Of a stretch of 64,000 nucleotides of DNA, positions 36,401 through 44,474 are shown piece after piece. The position numbers and the translations under genes are program-made. Every line of letters begins with the position of its first letter. The first letter of the stretch is position 1. The notes under the pieces are model-generated. The model was not told the DNA's origin, ran no database searches, and saw nothing but the letters and a program-made list of their open reading frames with translations. The stretch is from an uncultured Phascolarctobacterium sp. (lineage in GTDB: Bacteria; Bacillota; Negativicutes; Acidaminococcales; Acidaminococcaceae), in NCBI GenBank assembly GCA_900544885.1, contig UQWU01000002.1, positions 30,724 through 94,723 on the forward strand. Direction: 5' to 3'.

Positions 36401-37785
36401 CTTTGGATATTTTCCGCTCTAAAGAAGAGCGTCGTAACAGTAATGCGCAAATGAATATCGTACTTGATTTGGATGAAGCTCGTTTAGGTATTCTACCCAC
36501 AATGACGCCTTTAGTTGAATGGGGTGTTGGTGATACCAAAGGTAAAATCCGTATTGCAGGTACATTGGAAGAGCCATTGCTTTTCGGTTCTATAAAAATT
36601 GCTGATGGTGCTGTTAAGGTAAAATATCTAGATACTGTTTTAGAAAATATTAATCTTGATGTTGCGTTCCAAGGCAATGAGGTGTTACTGCGTAATCTGT
36701 CTACTAAAATGGGCAAGGGTACTGTGGCGGCTGAAGGCAGCTATGCATTACATACAGGTGCTGATACTGCTTACAAGCTTCATTTTACTGCGAAAGACGC
36801 CGAAGTTGCTTCTGCAATCGTAAACGGACGTGTAAATAGCGATATTGAAATAGTGCCGCAGAAATATCTTGATTATAAAAACTATAATAAGGGTCAGGAG
36901 CCGACGGAACATTATCGTCCTGCAATTAAGGGTAATGTACGCTTAGATGATGTTACCATTAATATGCCGACAATTCCTCCGATGGGCGAAGGAGAAAGCA
37001 ATATCGGCCTTGATTTAGTTGTTGAATTAGGTCCTAAGATCCATCTGTACAATAGCTATTTGTACGATATTTGGCTGAGTGGTGGTATGCATCTTAAGGG
37101 TAGCACTATGTACCCGATTATTGATGGTAAAATCAAAGCAGATAAGGGCACTATTAAATATTTACGTACTGACTTTAAATTAAATAAGGCGTCGTTAGTT
37201 TGGGTAGATCCAGGCTCTTTCCTGCCTAATGTCAACCTGGAAAGCACTGCCCGCTTCAGCCGTTATAACATTATGATGAAAATAAACGGTCCTGTAAGTG
37301 AAATGGATTTGCAGCTTACCAGTAATCCGCCGTTGGAGAAAAATACGATTATCCGTATGCTGACACTGCAGCGTGAATCTGCAGGCAGTAATGAAGTAAC
37401 TAGCGAGGATATGAATAACTTAATGGCCGCAGGTTTGCAAATGACTGTTTTAGGCGACGTGGAGATGTGGGTTAAACAAACATTAGGTTTAGACCAATTC
37501 CGTATTTACACAGGTAAGGTTCGTTCCGGTGTGGGCTTTGAAAGTACTAAAGATAGAAATCAGGAGCTGACGGAAGATGAAAAAAATCAATATAATGTGT
37601 TGATTAGTAAATATTTAACTAATAATTTCATGATTGGCTATACTACAAGCTTTAATGGTATTGACAAAAGTATTTTCGGGCAGTACGATATTAGCAGACA
37701 TTTAAGTCTTACCTATTCCAGAAGCTATGATTTATCGGATAAAGCAGAGGATTGGTATGGCTTAGAGTATAAGCTTAGTTTCTGA
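33496..37785 (+). CDS. tamB: TamB-family (DUF490) inter-membrane bridge protein
   Basis: 1429 residues from the ATG at 33496 (GGTGGAG upstream); a start at 33463 lacks a site. One N-terminal membrane helix (FIGILFIILAAGYVFLVHTV) then an AsmA-like start (MPKYIRQMLPQIEEMAPEYINGSVSIGNLTW) and about 1,300 residues of repeating beta strands, as in the hydrophobic-groove bridge proteins. The C-terminal DUF490 part includes GKIKADKGTIKYLRTDFKLNKASLVW and NPPLEKNTIIRMLTLQRESAG. TamB-like proteins carry phospholipids to the OM and help OM protein assembly. Position between tolC and bamA supports this; no TamA is adjacent. Confidence 0.92.
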   Translation: MKKYLQFIGILFIILAAGYVFLVHTVMPKYIRQMLPQIEEMAPEYINGSVSIGNLTWNGGLSAEITDVTIKDNNGERVAELPRTVVHFRPWLALDNPAKAVSRIELMRPQAYLTMDDNKKWNMQHLLKPSDSKETPFYGLLEVTDANLKITMPEGHWNFIINGNINGGANPNFAADLQIVSGVDRLKLTGLVNMQGEGKLTLKGDKLDLKAYAPLAEQYAALQKLQGGLGEINVLYEKKKDKLEISGAVEIKSVQAEAEASGELHKIKLDGTVKANKNLVSLNKFAVRVDEQQVLLEGEADLNDLENIKGEGKLTAPKLAYAGYTIQNLTIPVEGDKHTLIIHDAAMEYGGGKVGFNATADLKEKGLTADAELVNVTYALNDDIKNDIHVSGQLALTAKMHEDRIAVQAATQILNLAWHDLKINQVTLDGYINDNGLNIDSFSALSDDDGSLMAKGTVAKDGELNLDGRMVEFPINPILDIATGQQGSGLCSTGFHVGGTIKAPEFSSIVQLTNVDFLNQKIKEAHGSISLKNNILEIKDFIANMQQGEHIVNGSIDLNKAEPYFNMDIETKGVRIEPLMQLVAPTAPVTGNLDNIMTFQGTINHPYVYGEVHASDGSAAKQLFNSVDGLYTYEDGKLQLKNFEVNAFLGRVILNGAMTADQQLNFELETNDVDLAHLPIKDETVDLDGKLDAKGYLQGTLANPYFRGDVSSNEISINGEKLTELQGTLESNAREKNKFDISFKQPYKDDPINYGLYSANLNINLTQRFIQGKMAMVWGDIGGLLRIARQEYDINGLMQGEMTFNPQGKGSGIHIAIDADNVKIHDLNYAHMNFKGSMRKGVLYFDDVKLQEQAEVTDSGIIAVGGNIDLLGKKLNVEVASAKANPAIVTAVMTDPPEIKGEMDMLAQLTGTFDNPEGNASLLINNASVAGVGMDSVTAMLFLKDDNIKLQQLMASKDAYSLKASGDIPLDIFRSKEERRNSNAQMNIVLDLDEARLGILPTMTPLVEWGVGDTKGKIRIAGTLEEPLLFGSIKIADGAVKVKYLDTVLENINLDVAFQGNEVLLRNLSTKMGKGTVAAEGSYALHTGADTAYKLHFTAKDAEVASAIVNGRVNSDIEIVPQKYLDYKNYNKGQEPTEHYRPAIKGNVRLDDVTINMPTIPPMGEGESNIGLDLVVELGPKIHLYNSYLYDIWLSGGMHLKGSTMYPIIDGKIKADKGTIKYLRTDFKLNKASLVWVDPGSFLPNVNLESTARFSRYNIMMKINGPVSEMDLQLTSNPPLEKNTIIRMLTLQRESAGSNEVTSEDMNNLMAAGLQMTVLGDVEMWVKQTLGLDQFRIYTGKVRSGVGFESTKDRNQELTEDEKNQYNVLISKYLTNNFMIGYTTSFNGIDKSIFGQYDISRHLSLTYSRSYDLSDKAEDWYGLEYKLSF

Positions 37786-37813
37786 TTTTTATAAATAACA
37801 AAGGAGCGTACGC

Positions 37814-38449
37814 ATGCTGCAGGAATATTTAGAAGAACTACGCAAAACACCTTTGCTTGAGCAGGATGAAGAACGCTTATTGTGGCAGCAGGCTGCTAAA
37901 GGAGATTTAAATGCGCATCAAAAGCTGATGACCGCTTATCAACCATTAGTTTTTAAAATTGCTTCTAGTTTCCGTCTTCCTGAGGCGGAAACTATGGAGC
38001 TGATTCAAGAAGGTATGGTCGGTCTTTTGGAGGCAGCCGAGAACTATGATTATAAACGACAAGTAGCTTTCAGCTTGTTTGCATCCTATCGTATCAAAGG
38101 CAGTATGTTAGATTATCTGCGTCAAAGTAATTCCAAGGGAGTACTGTATCTGGATAGTGAGATTTCTCGAGGCTTTACATTAAGTGAAGCTTTGCCGGCT
38201 ACTGATGCTTCACCTACGGAAATGGCTGAACAGAAGCTTTTACAGGAAAAAGTGGCCCAAGCTATGGATCGGCTGCCGATGAAGGAACAACAGGGGCTGC
38301 AGGGTATGTATTTAGAGGATCAGACTGCTCAATTTGTAGCTGATTCTATTGATGTTAGTCTTGGTCATGTTTATCGATTGCAAAAACAAGGTGTACGTCG
38401 TATTAGAGGTATGCTTTCTCGTTTCATACATGATTTCAATAAAGATTAA
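37814..38449 (+). CDS. Small sigma-70-family RNA polymerase sigma factor
   Basis: 211 residues. Region 2 is LVFKIASSFRLPEAETMELIQEGMVGLLEAAENYD followed by SLFASYRIKGSMLDYLRQSN (promoter -10 recognition and melting). Region 4 is the C-terminal LPMKEQQGLQGMYLEDQ and VSLGHVYRLQKQGVRRIRGML helix-turn-helix for the -35 box. Region 3 is short or missing, so it is between ECF and SigB/FliA-type factors in layout. AAAGGAG precedes the ATG. It lies 28 bases after tamB and before an anti-sigma-like membrane protein and bamA, which suggests a factor for envelope genes. No flagellar genes are near. Confidence 0.88.
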   Translation: MLQEYLEELRKTPLLEQDEERLLWQQAAKGDLNAHQKLMTAYQPLVFKIASSFRLPEAETMELIQEGMVGLLEAAENYDYKRQVAFSLFASYRIKGSMLDYLRQSNSKGVLYLDSEISRGFTLSEALPATDASPTEMAEQKLLQEKVAQAMDRLPMKEQQGLQGMYLEDQTAQFVADSIDVSLGHVYRLQKQGVRRIRGMLSRFIHDFNKD

Positions 38450-38462
38450 ATTAATATAAAAT

Positions 38463-38484
38463 GCTTATTAAGTATAAAATAAGC
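38463..38484 (+). terminator. Weak hairpin after the sigma factor gene
   Basis: GCTTATT and AATAAGC (38463-38469, 38478-38484) form a perfect 7-base-pair AT-rich stem with an 8-base loop. No T run follows, so it may be an RNA-processing or stability element and not a terminator. Confidence 0.35.
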
Positions 38485-38630
38485 GAAAATTGAAGAAAAA
38501 ACGCGTAATTCAGATAAAATTATGGATAATCTGCTAAAATGGCAAGTGAAAGATGCCTATGCCTGACGATTATAAAAAATATGATTGATTATTGTATTTT
38601 AGCGTGGTGATAGCAGAAAGGGGTATGTTT

Positions 38631-39128
38631 ATGACGCAGCCAAGCCGCTCGGTTTCTCAACGTATTCGTACTGTGAAAAGCAGTCTTGATAATGCTGAAC
38701 AGAGCTTTTTGGATAATAAAGATATCCGTGGTGAGCTGGATTTAATGCTTGCTGAAGCGGAGTTAAAAAATCTGCGCAGGAAAAAGGATTTACCCTGGAG
38801 CTGGAATCGTCATATTTTGGCTATTTGTGCAGCTTCCTTATTGGCAGTGGCCGGTCTGTCAGGCTGGTATATTGCTAAAGACCATTACCGTGAAGCTGCA
38901 GCAGCTAAAGCTAAGAATACTGTGACTAATTCGGTTTCGCCACAGCCAAGTGATTTACCGGTAGCTCAAGCTTCCATAACACCTCAAGCTGTGCAGACAA
39001 ATATATTGGATAATAATGCCGATGTTAAACCTGCTCCTAAAAAAGCAGAAAATCGTGCTGTTATATCTAAAGCTGAAATGCACCAATTAGTGCAGTCGGC
39101 AAGAGTTGAACTTAGTAATTCGAAATAA
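38631..39128 (+). CDS. Single-pass membrane protein with anti-sigma-like topology, unknown
   Basis: 165 residues from the ATG at 38631, 7 bases after AAAGGGG (an ATG at 38625 is too close). A charged cytoplasmic N-terminal part of about 65 residues (SLDNAEQSFLDNKDIRGELD, then AEAELKNLRRKKDLPW) is followed by one membrane helix (HILAICAASLLAVAGLSGWYI) and a disordered Pro/Ala/Gln-rich periplasmic part. No known anti-sigma motif such as HxxxCxxC is present. Short cytoplasmic domain, one helix and periplasmic tail right after a sigma factor gene fit an anti-sigma factor, but a structural envelope role is equally possible. I do not recognise the family. Confidence 0.7.
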   Translation: MTQPSRSVSQRIRTVKSSLDNAEQSFLDNKDIRGELDLMLAEAELKNLRRKKDLPWSWNRHILAICAASLLAVAGLSGWYIAKDHYREAAAAKAKNTVTNSVSPQPSDLPVAQASITPQAVQTNILDNNADVKPAPKKAENRAVISKAEMHQLVQSARVELSNSK

Positions 39129-39148
39129 CCCGCGAGGAGGAAATTCCA

Positions 39149-41131
39149 TTGAAAAAAAGAATGTTATGGCAACCGTTATCTGTAGGCCTGACTGCTATGA
39201 TGTTAGCTATGCCTGCATATGCAGAAAAAGAAAATACTGCAGTTCCGGCAACTCCGGAAACGGCTGCAAGTACTGTAGCTGCTAGTGAAGTAGCTCCGGC
39301 AGTAGAAAATGCTGCACCGGTAGGTCAAAAAGAAGTTGTTCCGGTAGCAGAGGCTAAAGCAGCTCCGGCTGAACAAGCTGCACCTGAAAAACAAGCTCCT
39401 GCACAAAAAGCAGAGAATAAATTGGCTCCGTATATCGGTAAAACTATTACCAAACAAATTATCAAAGGTAATAAGGTAGTACCTGAGGCTGATATCGCAG
39501 CTGTATTGAAAACTAAACCTGGTATGGCTTTTTCTGAAGCTGGCTTAACTGAAGATTTAAGTGCTATTTATGAATTGGGTTATTTCTATGATTTACGTCC
39601 GGAATTCAAAGTAGTTCCTGAAGGCGTACAGGTTATTTATAATGTTATGGAAAATCCTGTTTATAAAAGAACTGAAATTGTTGGTTCTACTGTACTGAAC
39701 AAGAAAAATGCTGAAGCATTATTCACCATGGATACAGATAAAATCGCTAACTTGAGAGAAATCAATACTAGCGTACAAAAACTGGAAGAAGAATATCGTT
39801 CCAATGGTTATATTTTGGCTCGTGTAACTGATGTACACATGGAACAAGATGGTACTTTAAAAGTTACTGTAAACGAAGGAATCGTTGAAGATTTCAAGGT
39901 AAAAGGTAATGTTAAAACTAAAGATTATGTTATTACCCGTGAAATGAAGTTGAAAAAAGGCGAACCTTTCAATGCTAAAGCTGCTCGTCGTAGTATGCAA
40001 CGTATTTATAACTTAGGTTATTTTGAAGACGTTAATATTAAATTGAATCCTGGTCGTGAACCAAACTCTGTCGAAGTTGAAATTACTGTTGTAGAAATGA
40101 ATACCGGTACTTTTGGTATTGGTGCAGGCTACAGTAATGCAGACGGTTTTGTAGGTATGGTTTCTGTTGGTGATAAAAACTTCCGTGGTACTGGCGATAA
40201 AATCAATATCCGTTGGGAATTCGGCGGCGAAGATAATAAAAACTATGATTTCAGCTATACCCGTCCGTGGTTAGATGATAAAGAAACCAGTGCTACCATT
40301 AACTTGTACGATATCACTAACGAATATGCTGACTATGATATCAATGGTGACGAAATTGCCCGTTACGACAAAAAACGTCGTGGTCAGGAATTGACCTTGA
40401 GCCGTAAAACTGATAATGAATTTATCAGCAACTATATCACTTTGAAAAACCGTGATGATATTTACAAAGGTGAAGCTGACGGTTATGAAGGCGATAAAGA
40501 TCAGTATTATGAACCTGGTTTTGAAAATAATAAAGATAAATATGAAGATTGGATGCCGAAAGATTATAAAGAACGTCGTGCAGAAAACTTCGGTGTTACC
40601 CGTAGTATCACTTTAGGTCGTATATTCGATTCCCGTGATAATATTTATGATCCCCATGAAGGTAAACGCATTGGTTATAGCTTAGAATGGGCAGGCTTAG
40701 GCGGTGACTTTGACTTTACCAAAGTAACTGCTGATTATCGTTATTATTATCGTGGCGGCGGTGAAACTGTTTGGGCTTTGAATCTGGGTGCTGGTTATGC
40801 TCATGGCGATATGCCGCTTAGCCAACGTTTCTCTATGGGCGGTAGCGAAACATTGCGTGGCTATGAAGATGATCAATTCCGTGGTAACAGTATGTTAAAA
40901 GCTACTTTAGAATATCGTTTCCCGATTGTTAAGAAAGTACAAGGTGTATTGTTCACCGATAATGGTTATGCTTGGGATAAACGTCATGAAGACGAATTCG
41001 ATTTAGGACTTTTGAAAAATAGTTATGGTGTAGGCCTGCGTATTAACTCTCCTCTGGGACCTGTAAAACTGGATTACGGCTACGGCGATGATGGCGGTAA
41101 ATTCCACTTCAGCTTCGGTGGCCAGTTCTAA
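39149..41131 (+). CDS. bamA: Outer membrane protein assembly factor BamA
   Basis: 660 residues; TTG start with GAGGAGG upstream. Signal peptide ending MPAYAEK, then a disordered Ala/Pro/Glu-rich linker of about 65 residues, then about three POTRA domains at roughly 88-330 (TKQIIKGNKVVPEADIAAVL..., KRTEIVGSTVLNKKNAEALF..., FKVKGNVKTKDYVITREM...). The Omp85 barrel follows from about 335 (GTFGIGAGYSNADGFVG) with the lid motif SMGGSETLRGY and a terminal Phe (FHFSFGGQF). It folds and inserts barrel proteins into the OM. Three POTRAs compare with five in E. coli. The linker before POTRA1 is unusual. Confidence 0.95.
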   Translation: MKKRMLWQPLSVGLTAMMLAMPAYAEKENTAVPATPETAASTVAASEVAPAVENAAPVGQKEVVPVAEAKAAPAEQAAPEKQAPAQKAENKLAPYIGKTITKQIIKGNKVVPEADIAAVLKTKPGMAFSEAGLTEDLSAIYELGYFYDLRPEFKVVPEGVQVIYNVMENPVYKRTEIVGSTVLNKKNAEALFTMDTDKIANLREINTSVQKLEEEYRSNGYILARVTDVHMEQDGTLKVTVNEGIVEDFKVKGNVKTKDYVITREMKLKKGEPFNAKAARRSMQRIYNLGYFEDVNIKLNPGREPNSVEVEITVVEMNTGTFGIGAGYSNADGFVGMVSVGDKNFRGTGDKINIRWEFGGEDNKNYDFSYTRPWLDDKETSATINLYDITNEYADYDINGDEIARYDKKRRGQELTLSRKTDNEFISNYITLKNRDDIYKGEADGYEGDKDQYYEPGFENNKDKYEDWMPKDYKERRAENFGVTRSITLGRIFDSRDNIYDPHEGKRIGYSLEWAGLGGDFDFTKVTADYRYYYRGGGETVWALNLGAGYAHGDMPLSQRFSMGGSETLRGYEDDQFRGNSMLKATLEYRFPIVKKVQGVLFTDNGYAWDKRHEDEFDLGLLKNSYGVGLRINSPLGPVKLDYGYGDDGGKFHFSFGGQF

Positions 41132-41148
41132 TAAGCGGAGCTTATTTT

Positions 41149-42420
41149 GTGATGAAGCTTAATAAGATTTTAATGTTTGCTGCAATGACCTGTGTGCCAT
41201 TGCAGCATGCTTTTTCTGCACCGGTAACAAGTGTTGATGTACAGGTTATTGATGTTAATGCAGGTACTAGTCCTATACTTTTAGAGAAGATGAGTGCGAG
41301 TATGCAGGTTGTAGCTACGCAGCTTTTCGTCGATAAGGATACTACAACTATTACTGCTGCGAAAGATGATTATATTCGTCTTTTGACAGAAATCGGCGAT
41401 CGTGTTTTTACTGGCTATGAGCTTACTGCAGTGGATATGAACGTAGGTGGTAATCTAAGCATTGCCTTATATGCTCGTCCGTGGAGCTCCATTATTACCG
41501 AGCCGAAGATAGATTTGGAATTTTCCGGCGTAGAGCCGCAAACAGCATCTTTATTGCAAAAACGCATTCCGCAGCTTAAAGAAAAACTACGGCAGACTAT
41601 CAGTGGTGCTTCTGTAGATGCCAGTGACTGGGCTGGTGGAGTTTTGCGTAAAATGGTCCGTGAGGAAATAGAACGTCAGCTGCCGGAATTTAAAGCTGCG
41701 GTGGATGTACTGCAGGAAAATAATCAAACTGTAGTACAAATAGTTATCTATCCTGTAGGACAATTAGTGCGCAATATCGATTATGAATTGCGTAGTGAGG
41801 CAGTACCTAATATACTGCTGATGAACATGAAATATAAGTATGACGGAGAGTGCGATAAGCTGCGCGGTCTGCCGTTGGCTTATATCAAGCGTCATAAGCA
41901 GGAATTAGAACAGATACTTACAGAAAAGCTTTTAAATGAGCCTGAGGTTAAAAATTTTAATTTGCAGCCTGTAGTAACTTTGACACCAGAGGCGGATTTA
42001 GGTGTTAATATTATGATAACTTCGGACGAATATAAAATCTGGTTCGAGGGCTATGGTGATATTGGGCGAGATAGGAATAATTTATCTGGCAAAGCACATA
42101 TAGGTAAATTCGTTTCAAAAAATGGTGAGCTTTTTGGTGAAGCTGAAGTTTTATTAGATGATGTAGAGTGGCGCTTTGCTCCTGGATATGCTCATTATTG
42201 GGGCAAGAGTACGTTTAGCTATATGCGTCGTATTCCTCTTGCAGATAATGTTTATAAACTGGAATATAATCTTAGTCCTAAATGGCGTTTGCGTGCAGAG
42301 CATTTTTCTGGTGATGATCGAAATGAATTTGCGGTACGTTATCGTATCCATGAATTTCTAAGTGCAGAATACGTTTATGGTGGGGACGAACTTTATTTAC
42401 AAATCATAGGAAATTTATAG
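41149..42420 (+). CDS. Exported protein of unknown function next to bamA, beta-rich C terminus
   Basis: 423 residues; signal peptide ends HAFSAP. The N-terminal half has alternating alpha/beta stretches in which VTSVDVQVIDVNAG and ELTAVDMNVGGNLSIALYARPW recall POTRA-like units. The last about 140 residues are alternating strands (IWFEGYGDIGRDRNN, SGKAHIGKFVSKNGELFGEAEVLLDDVEWRF, STFSYMRRIPL, LEYNLSPKWRLRAEHF, LSAEYVYGGDELYLQIIGNL), suggesting a small barrel or sheet. I do not recognise a named family. It begins 17 bases after bamA and precedes the Skp-like genes, so it is a candidate OM-assembly partner. Confidence 0.75.
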   Translation: MMKLNKILMFAAMTCVPLQHAFSAPVTSVDVQVIDVNAGTSPILLEKMSASMQVVATQLFVDKDTTTITAAKDDYIRLLTEIGDRVFTGYELTAVDMNVGGNLSIALYARPWSSIITEPKIDLEFSGVEPQTASLLQKRIPQLKEKLRQTISGASVDASDWAGGVLRKMVREEIERQLPEFKAAVDVLQENNQTVVQIVIYPVGQLVRNIDYELRSEAVPNILLMNMKYKYDGECDKLRGLPLAYIKRHKQELEQILTEKLLNEPEVKNFNLQPVVTLTPEADLGVNIMITSDEYKIWFEGYGDIGRDRNNLSGKAHIGKFVSKNGELFGEAEVLLDDVEWRFAPGYAHYWGKSTFSYMRRIPLADNVYKLEYNLSPKWRLRAEHFSGDDRNEFAVRYRIHEFLSAEYVYGGDELYLQIIGNL

Positions 42421-42426
42421 CTATTC

Positions 42427-42455
42427 TTGAAAGAATTGGTGTAGACTGTTATAAT
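42427..42455 (+). promoter_or_regulatory. Candidate promoter of the Skp/OmpH gene group
   Basis: TTGAAA (42427-42432), 17-base spacer, TATAAT (42450-42455), about 54 bases before the first Skp-like start. Confidence 0.7.
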
Positions 42456-42508
42456 AAAATATATATGTTTATTTAATTTTATAGTCAAAGAAAGTAGGTA
42501 TTTTAATC

Positions 42509-42994
42509 ATGATGCAGCAATTGCGTAATCCCAAAAATGTAAAAGTAATTTCCCTGTTTATTGCAGCTGTTTTTGTTCTGGGCTGTTTTGCACTGTCCTT
42601 CACTCAAAGCGGCTTCGGTAAATCTGCGTCTGCAGCTTCCAGTGAATCTGCAATCGGTGTTGTAAATTACCAAATGCTGATCGCTCAAAGCCCGGACCTG
42701 AAAAGTGTTGATGAAGCTATGAGAAAAGAAGTTGAAACTGCGCAAAAAGATTTTAATGAAAAAAGCAAGAACATGAATGAATCTGAAAAAAGACGTTTCT
42801 ATACTCAAACTCAAGAACGTCTGCAAAATAAACAAAAAGAATTGATGAATCCTGTTCTGAAAAAAATTGAAGAAAGCATTAAAAAAGTAGCAGATAAAAA
42901 AGGTTTGTCCGTAGTTGTAGAAAAAGCTACCGTAGTTTACGGTGGTGTTGACATTACCGACGAAGTTGCTAAAACTCTGCAATCTGCAAAATAA
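42509..42994 (+). CDS. Skp/OmpH-family periplasmic chaperone (first of three)
   Basis: 161 residues. A hydrophobic N-terminal segment (VISLFIAAVFVLGCFALSF) may be a signal anchor or a lipoprotein signal (LGC). The mature part has the OmpH layout: IGVVNYQMLIAQSPDL, a long Lys/Glu-rich helical hairpin with KRRFYTQTQERLQNKQKELMNP, then KKVADKKGLSVVVEKATVVYGGVDITDEV, the conserved closing block. Skp trimers hold unfolded OM proteins for BamA. It follows the bamA region and precedes two more family members. Confidence 0.85.
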   Translation: MMQQLRNPKNVKVISLFIAAVFVLGCFALSFTQSGFGKSASAASSESAIGVVNYQMLIAQSPDLKSVDEAMRKEVETAQKDFNEKSKNMNESEKRRFYTQTQERLQNKQKELMNPVLKKIEESIKKVADKKGLSVVVEKATVVYGGVDITDEVAKTLQSAK

Positions 42995-43005
42995 GAACCT
43001 TGGAC

Positions 43006-43033
43006 AGGCCCTGTGAAATAAAAGGGCCTTCTT
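43006..43033 (+). terminator. Hairpin between the first and second Skp-like genes
   Basis: AGGCCCT and AGGGCCT (43006-43012, 43023-43029) form a perfect 7-base-pair stem with a 10-base loop followed by TCTTT. Likely a terminator or attenuator, lowering expression of the genes behind it. Confidence 0.7.
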
Positions 43034-43057
43034 TACTGTAAAACAAAGGAGAAACAC

Positions 43058-43975
43058 ATGGCTATAACAAGGATGGGGAAAATCAGTGCTGTTCTTGTGG
43101 CTGCTATGCTTATTTCTGCTTGCGGTGCCAATATTCATGGGCAGCAGGAAAAAATAGCTGTTGTCAATTGGGATAAGGCACAGGCGGAACATCCTCAATA
43201 TACTAAACTGGAAAAAGGTGAAAAGATACTGAAGGATTTGTTGCTGAAACGCAAGGGTCAGGAACAACTGGCAAAGGTACAGATGGGAAGTCTGCAAAAA
43301 TTGCGTAATTTACGTCAGTTAAGTCAGCAAGGATATTTGCAGGCAGAATTTAATACCAAAATGGTAGAACAGCGTGAGCGTGAAAATGTCAAGCTGCGTA
43401 AATTTGTAGATACTGTAGAGGCGGAAGCCGAAGCAAAGGTTGCTGTCAGACGCAAAAGTGTAGAGGATAGCTATCAGCTGCAGCTTTTCAATTTGCGGGC
43501 GGTGCTTGCCTCAGTAAAAATGAAGCCTGAGGAAAAAGCTAAGCTACAGGAAGAATTGCAGCAGGTACAACAGAAGCGTGCCGTGGAAATGCAGGCTGTA
43601 AATATGGAAAAACAAGCATACATTGATGCTAAGGTTAAACCGTATGTAGCAGAAATGCAGCAGCGCTTGGCTGAGGCAGCACAGGAGTACCATGCAGATA
43701 TTGCGCAACAGCTGAATGCACGTGAGGGTAAGGACCGGAAGCTTCTGGAGGAAGCCTCCCCTGCTTTAAATAATGCATTAAGCATTATGGATAAAGAAAT
43801 TGATAAGCAGCAGGAAAAAAATGATAAACTGCGTAAAAAAATCAATAACGATATCGAAAGCAGTGCGATTAAGCTGGCACATGAACGTGGTTATACAATA
43901 GTATTTAATAAATATAAGGTTAATCTTAAAGCTGATGATATCACTGATGCAGTGGTTCAGGAATTAAAAAAATAA
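43058..43975 (+). CDS. Long Skp/OmpH-like lipoprotein (second of three)
   Basis: 305 residues, about twice the length of Skp. The signal ends in LISAC with Cys22, a lipobox. The start of the mature part (EKIAVVNWDKAQAEHPQY) and the end (AHERGYTIVFNKYKVNLKADDITDAVVQEL) are the two conserved OmpH blocks. Between them lie about 220 residues of charged Gln/Lys/Glu-rich coiled coil, far longer than a normal Skp tentacle. A membrane-tethered, long-armed holdase or a periplasmic spacer are both possible. It lies between two shorter relatives. Confidence 0.8.
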   Translation: MAITRMGKISAVLVAAMLISACGANIHGQQEKIAVVNWDKAQAEHPQYTKLEKGEKILKDLLLKRKGQEQLAKVQMGSLQKLRNLRQLSQQGYLQAEFNTKMVEQRERENVKLRKFVDTVEAEAEAKVAVRRKSVEDSYQLQLFNLRAVLASVKMKPEEKAKLQEELQQVQQKRAVEMQAVNMEKQAYIDAKVKPYVAEMQQRLAEAAQEYHADIAQQLNAREGKDRKLLEEASPALNNALSIMDKEIDKQQEKNDKLRKKINNDIESSAIKLAHERGYTIVFNKYKVNLKADDITDAVVQELKK

Positions 43976-44004
43976 ATCTGTAATATAAGCGAGGTTTTAT
44001 AATT

Positions 44005-44412
44005 ATGAAAAAAGTAATTGCCGGTTTAATGATTGCCGCTTCTATGTTAACTTTTGGCTGCGGTGGCCGTAATGCCGAATTCGGTACTGTTGATATGAAA
44101 CAAGTTGAAGCAGAAGCTCCTATTATGAAAACAACTCAAGAAGATTTCACCAAGAAAATGACCGAACTTAAAGGCCAAATGGAAAAAGACTTGGCAGGTA
44201 AAAGCGGTGAAGAAGCTGCTAAGGTTACTGAAGATTATTCTGCAAAAGCTAAATTAGTACAAAGTGAAGCACAAAATAAAATCAAATCCAGCTTGGATGC
44301 AGCTTTGAATCAAGTTGCTAAAGAAAAAGGCTTGGGCGCTATTATGATTAAAGAAGCTGTTCCTCAAGGCGGCACTGATGTTACTAAAGACGTTATTGCA
44401 AAAATGAAATAG
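44005..44412 (+). CDS. Short Skp/OmpH-like lipoprotein (third of three)
   Basis: 135 residues. The signal ends in MLTFGC with Cys19, a lipobox-like site. Mature part: FGTVDMKQVEAEAP at the start, a helical hairpin (TKKMTELKGQMEKDLAGKSG, then YSAKAKLVQSEAQNKIKSSL) and VAKEKGLGAIMIKEAVPQGGTDVTKDV at the end, which is the OmpH closing block. It is the most compact of three tandem members. A strong terminator follows, closing the bamA-Skp section. Confidence 0.82.
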   Translation: MKKVIAGLMIAASMLTFGCGGRNAEFGTVDMKQVEAEAPIMKTTQEDFTKKMTELKGQMEKDLAGKSGEEAAKVTEDYSAKAKLVQSEAQNKIKSSLDAALNQVAKEKGLGAIMIKEAVPQGGTDVTKDVIAKMK

Positions 44413-44424
44413 TTTAAGCACCCT

Positions 44425-44454
44425 AAGCGGGCGGGTCCGTCCGTCCGCTTTTTT
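44425..44454 (+). terminator. Terminator after the Skp/OmpH genes
   Basis: AAGCGGGCGG pairs with CCGTCCGCTT (44425-44434, 44441-44450; one G-T pair) with a 6-base loop and six T. Confidence 0.92.
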
Positions 44455-44474
44455 GCATTATTGCAAAGTAATTT

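Noticed and set aside
37814..38449. Flagellar sigma factor FliA
   Set aside because: No region 3 of FliA type and no motility genes in the neighbourhood.
42503..43297. 264-codon minus-strand frame across two Skp-like genes
   Set aside because: Phe/Cys/Leu-rich reverse complement of Lys/Glu coiled coils; no start signal.
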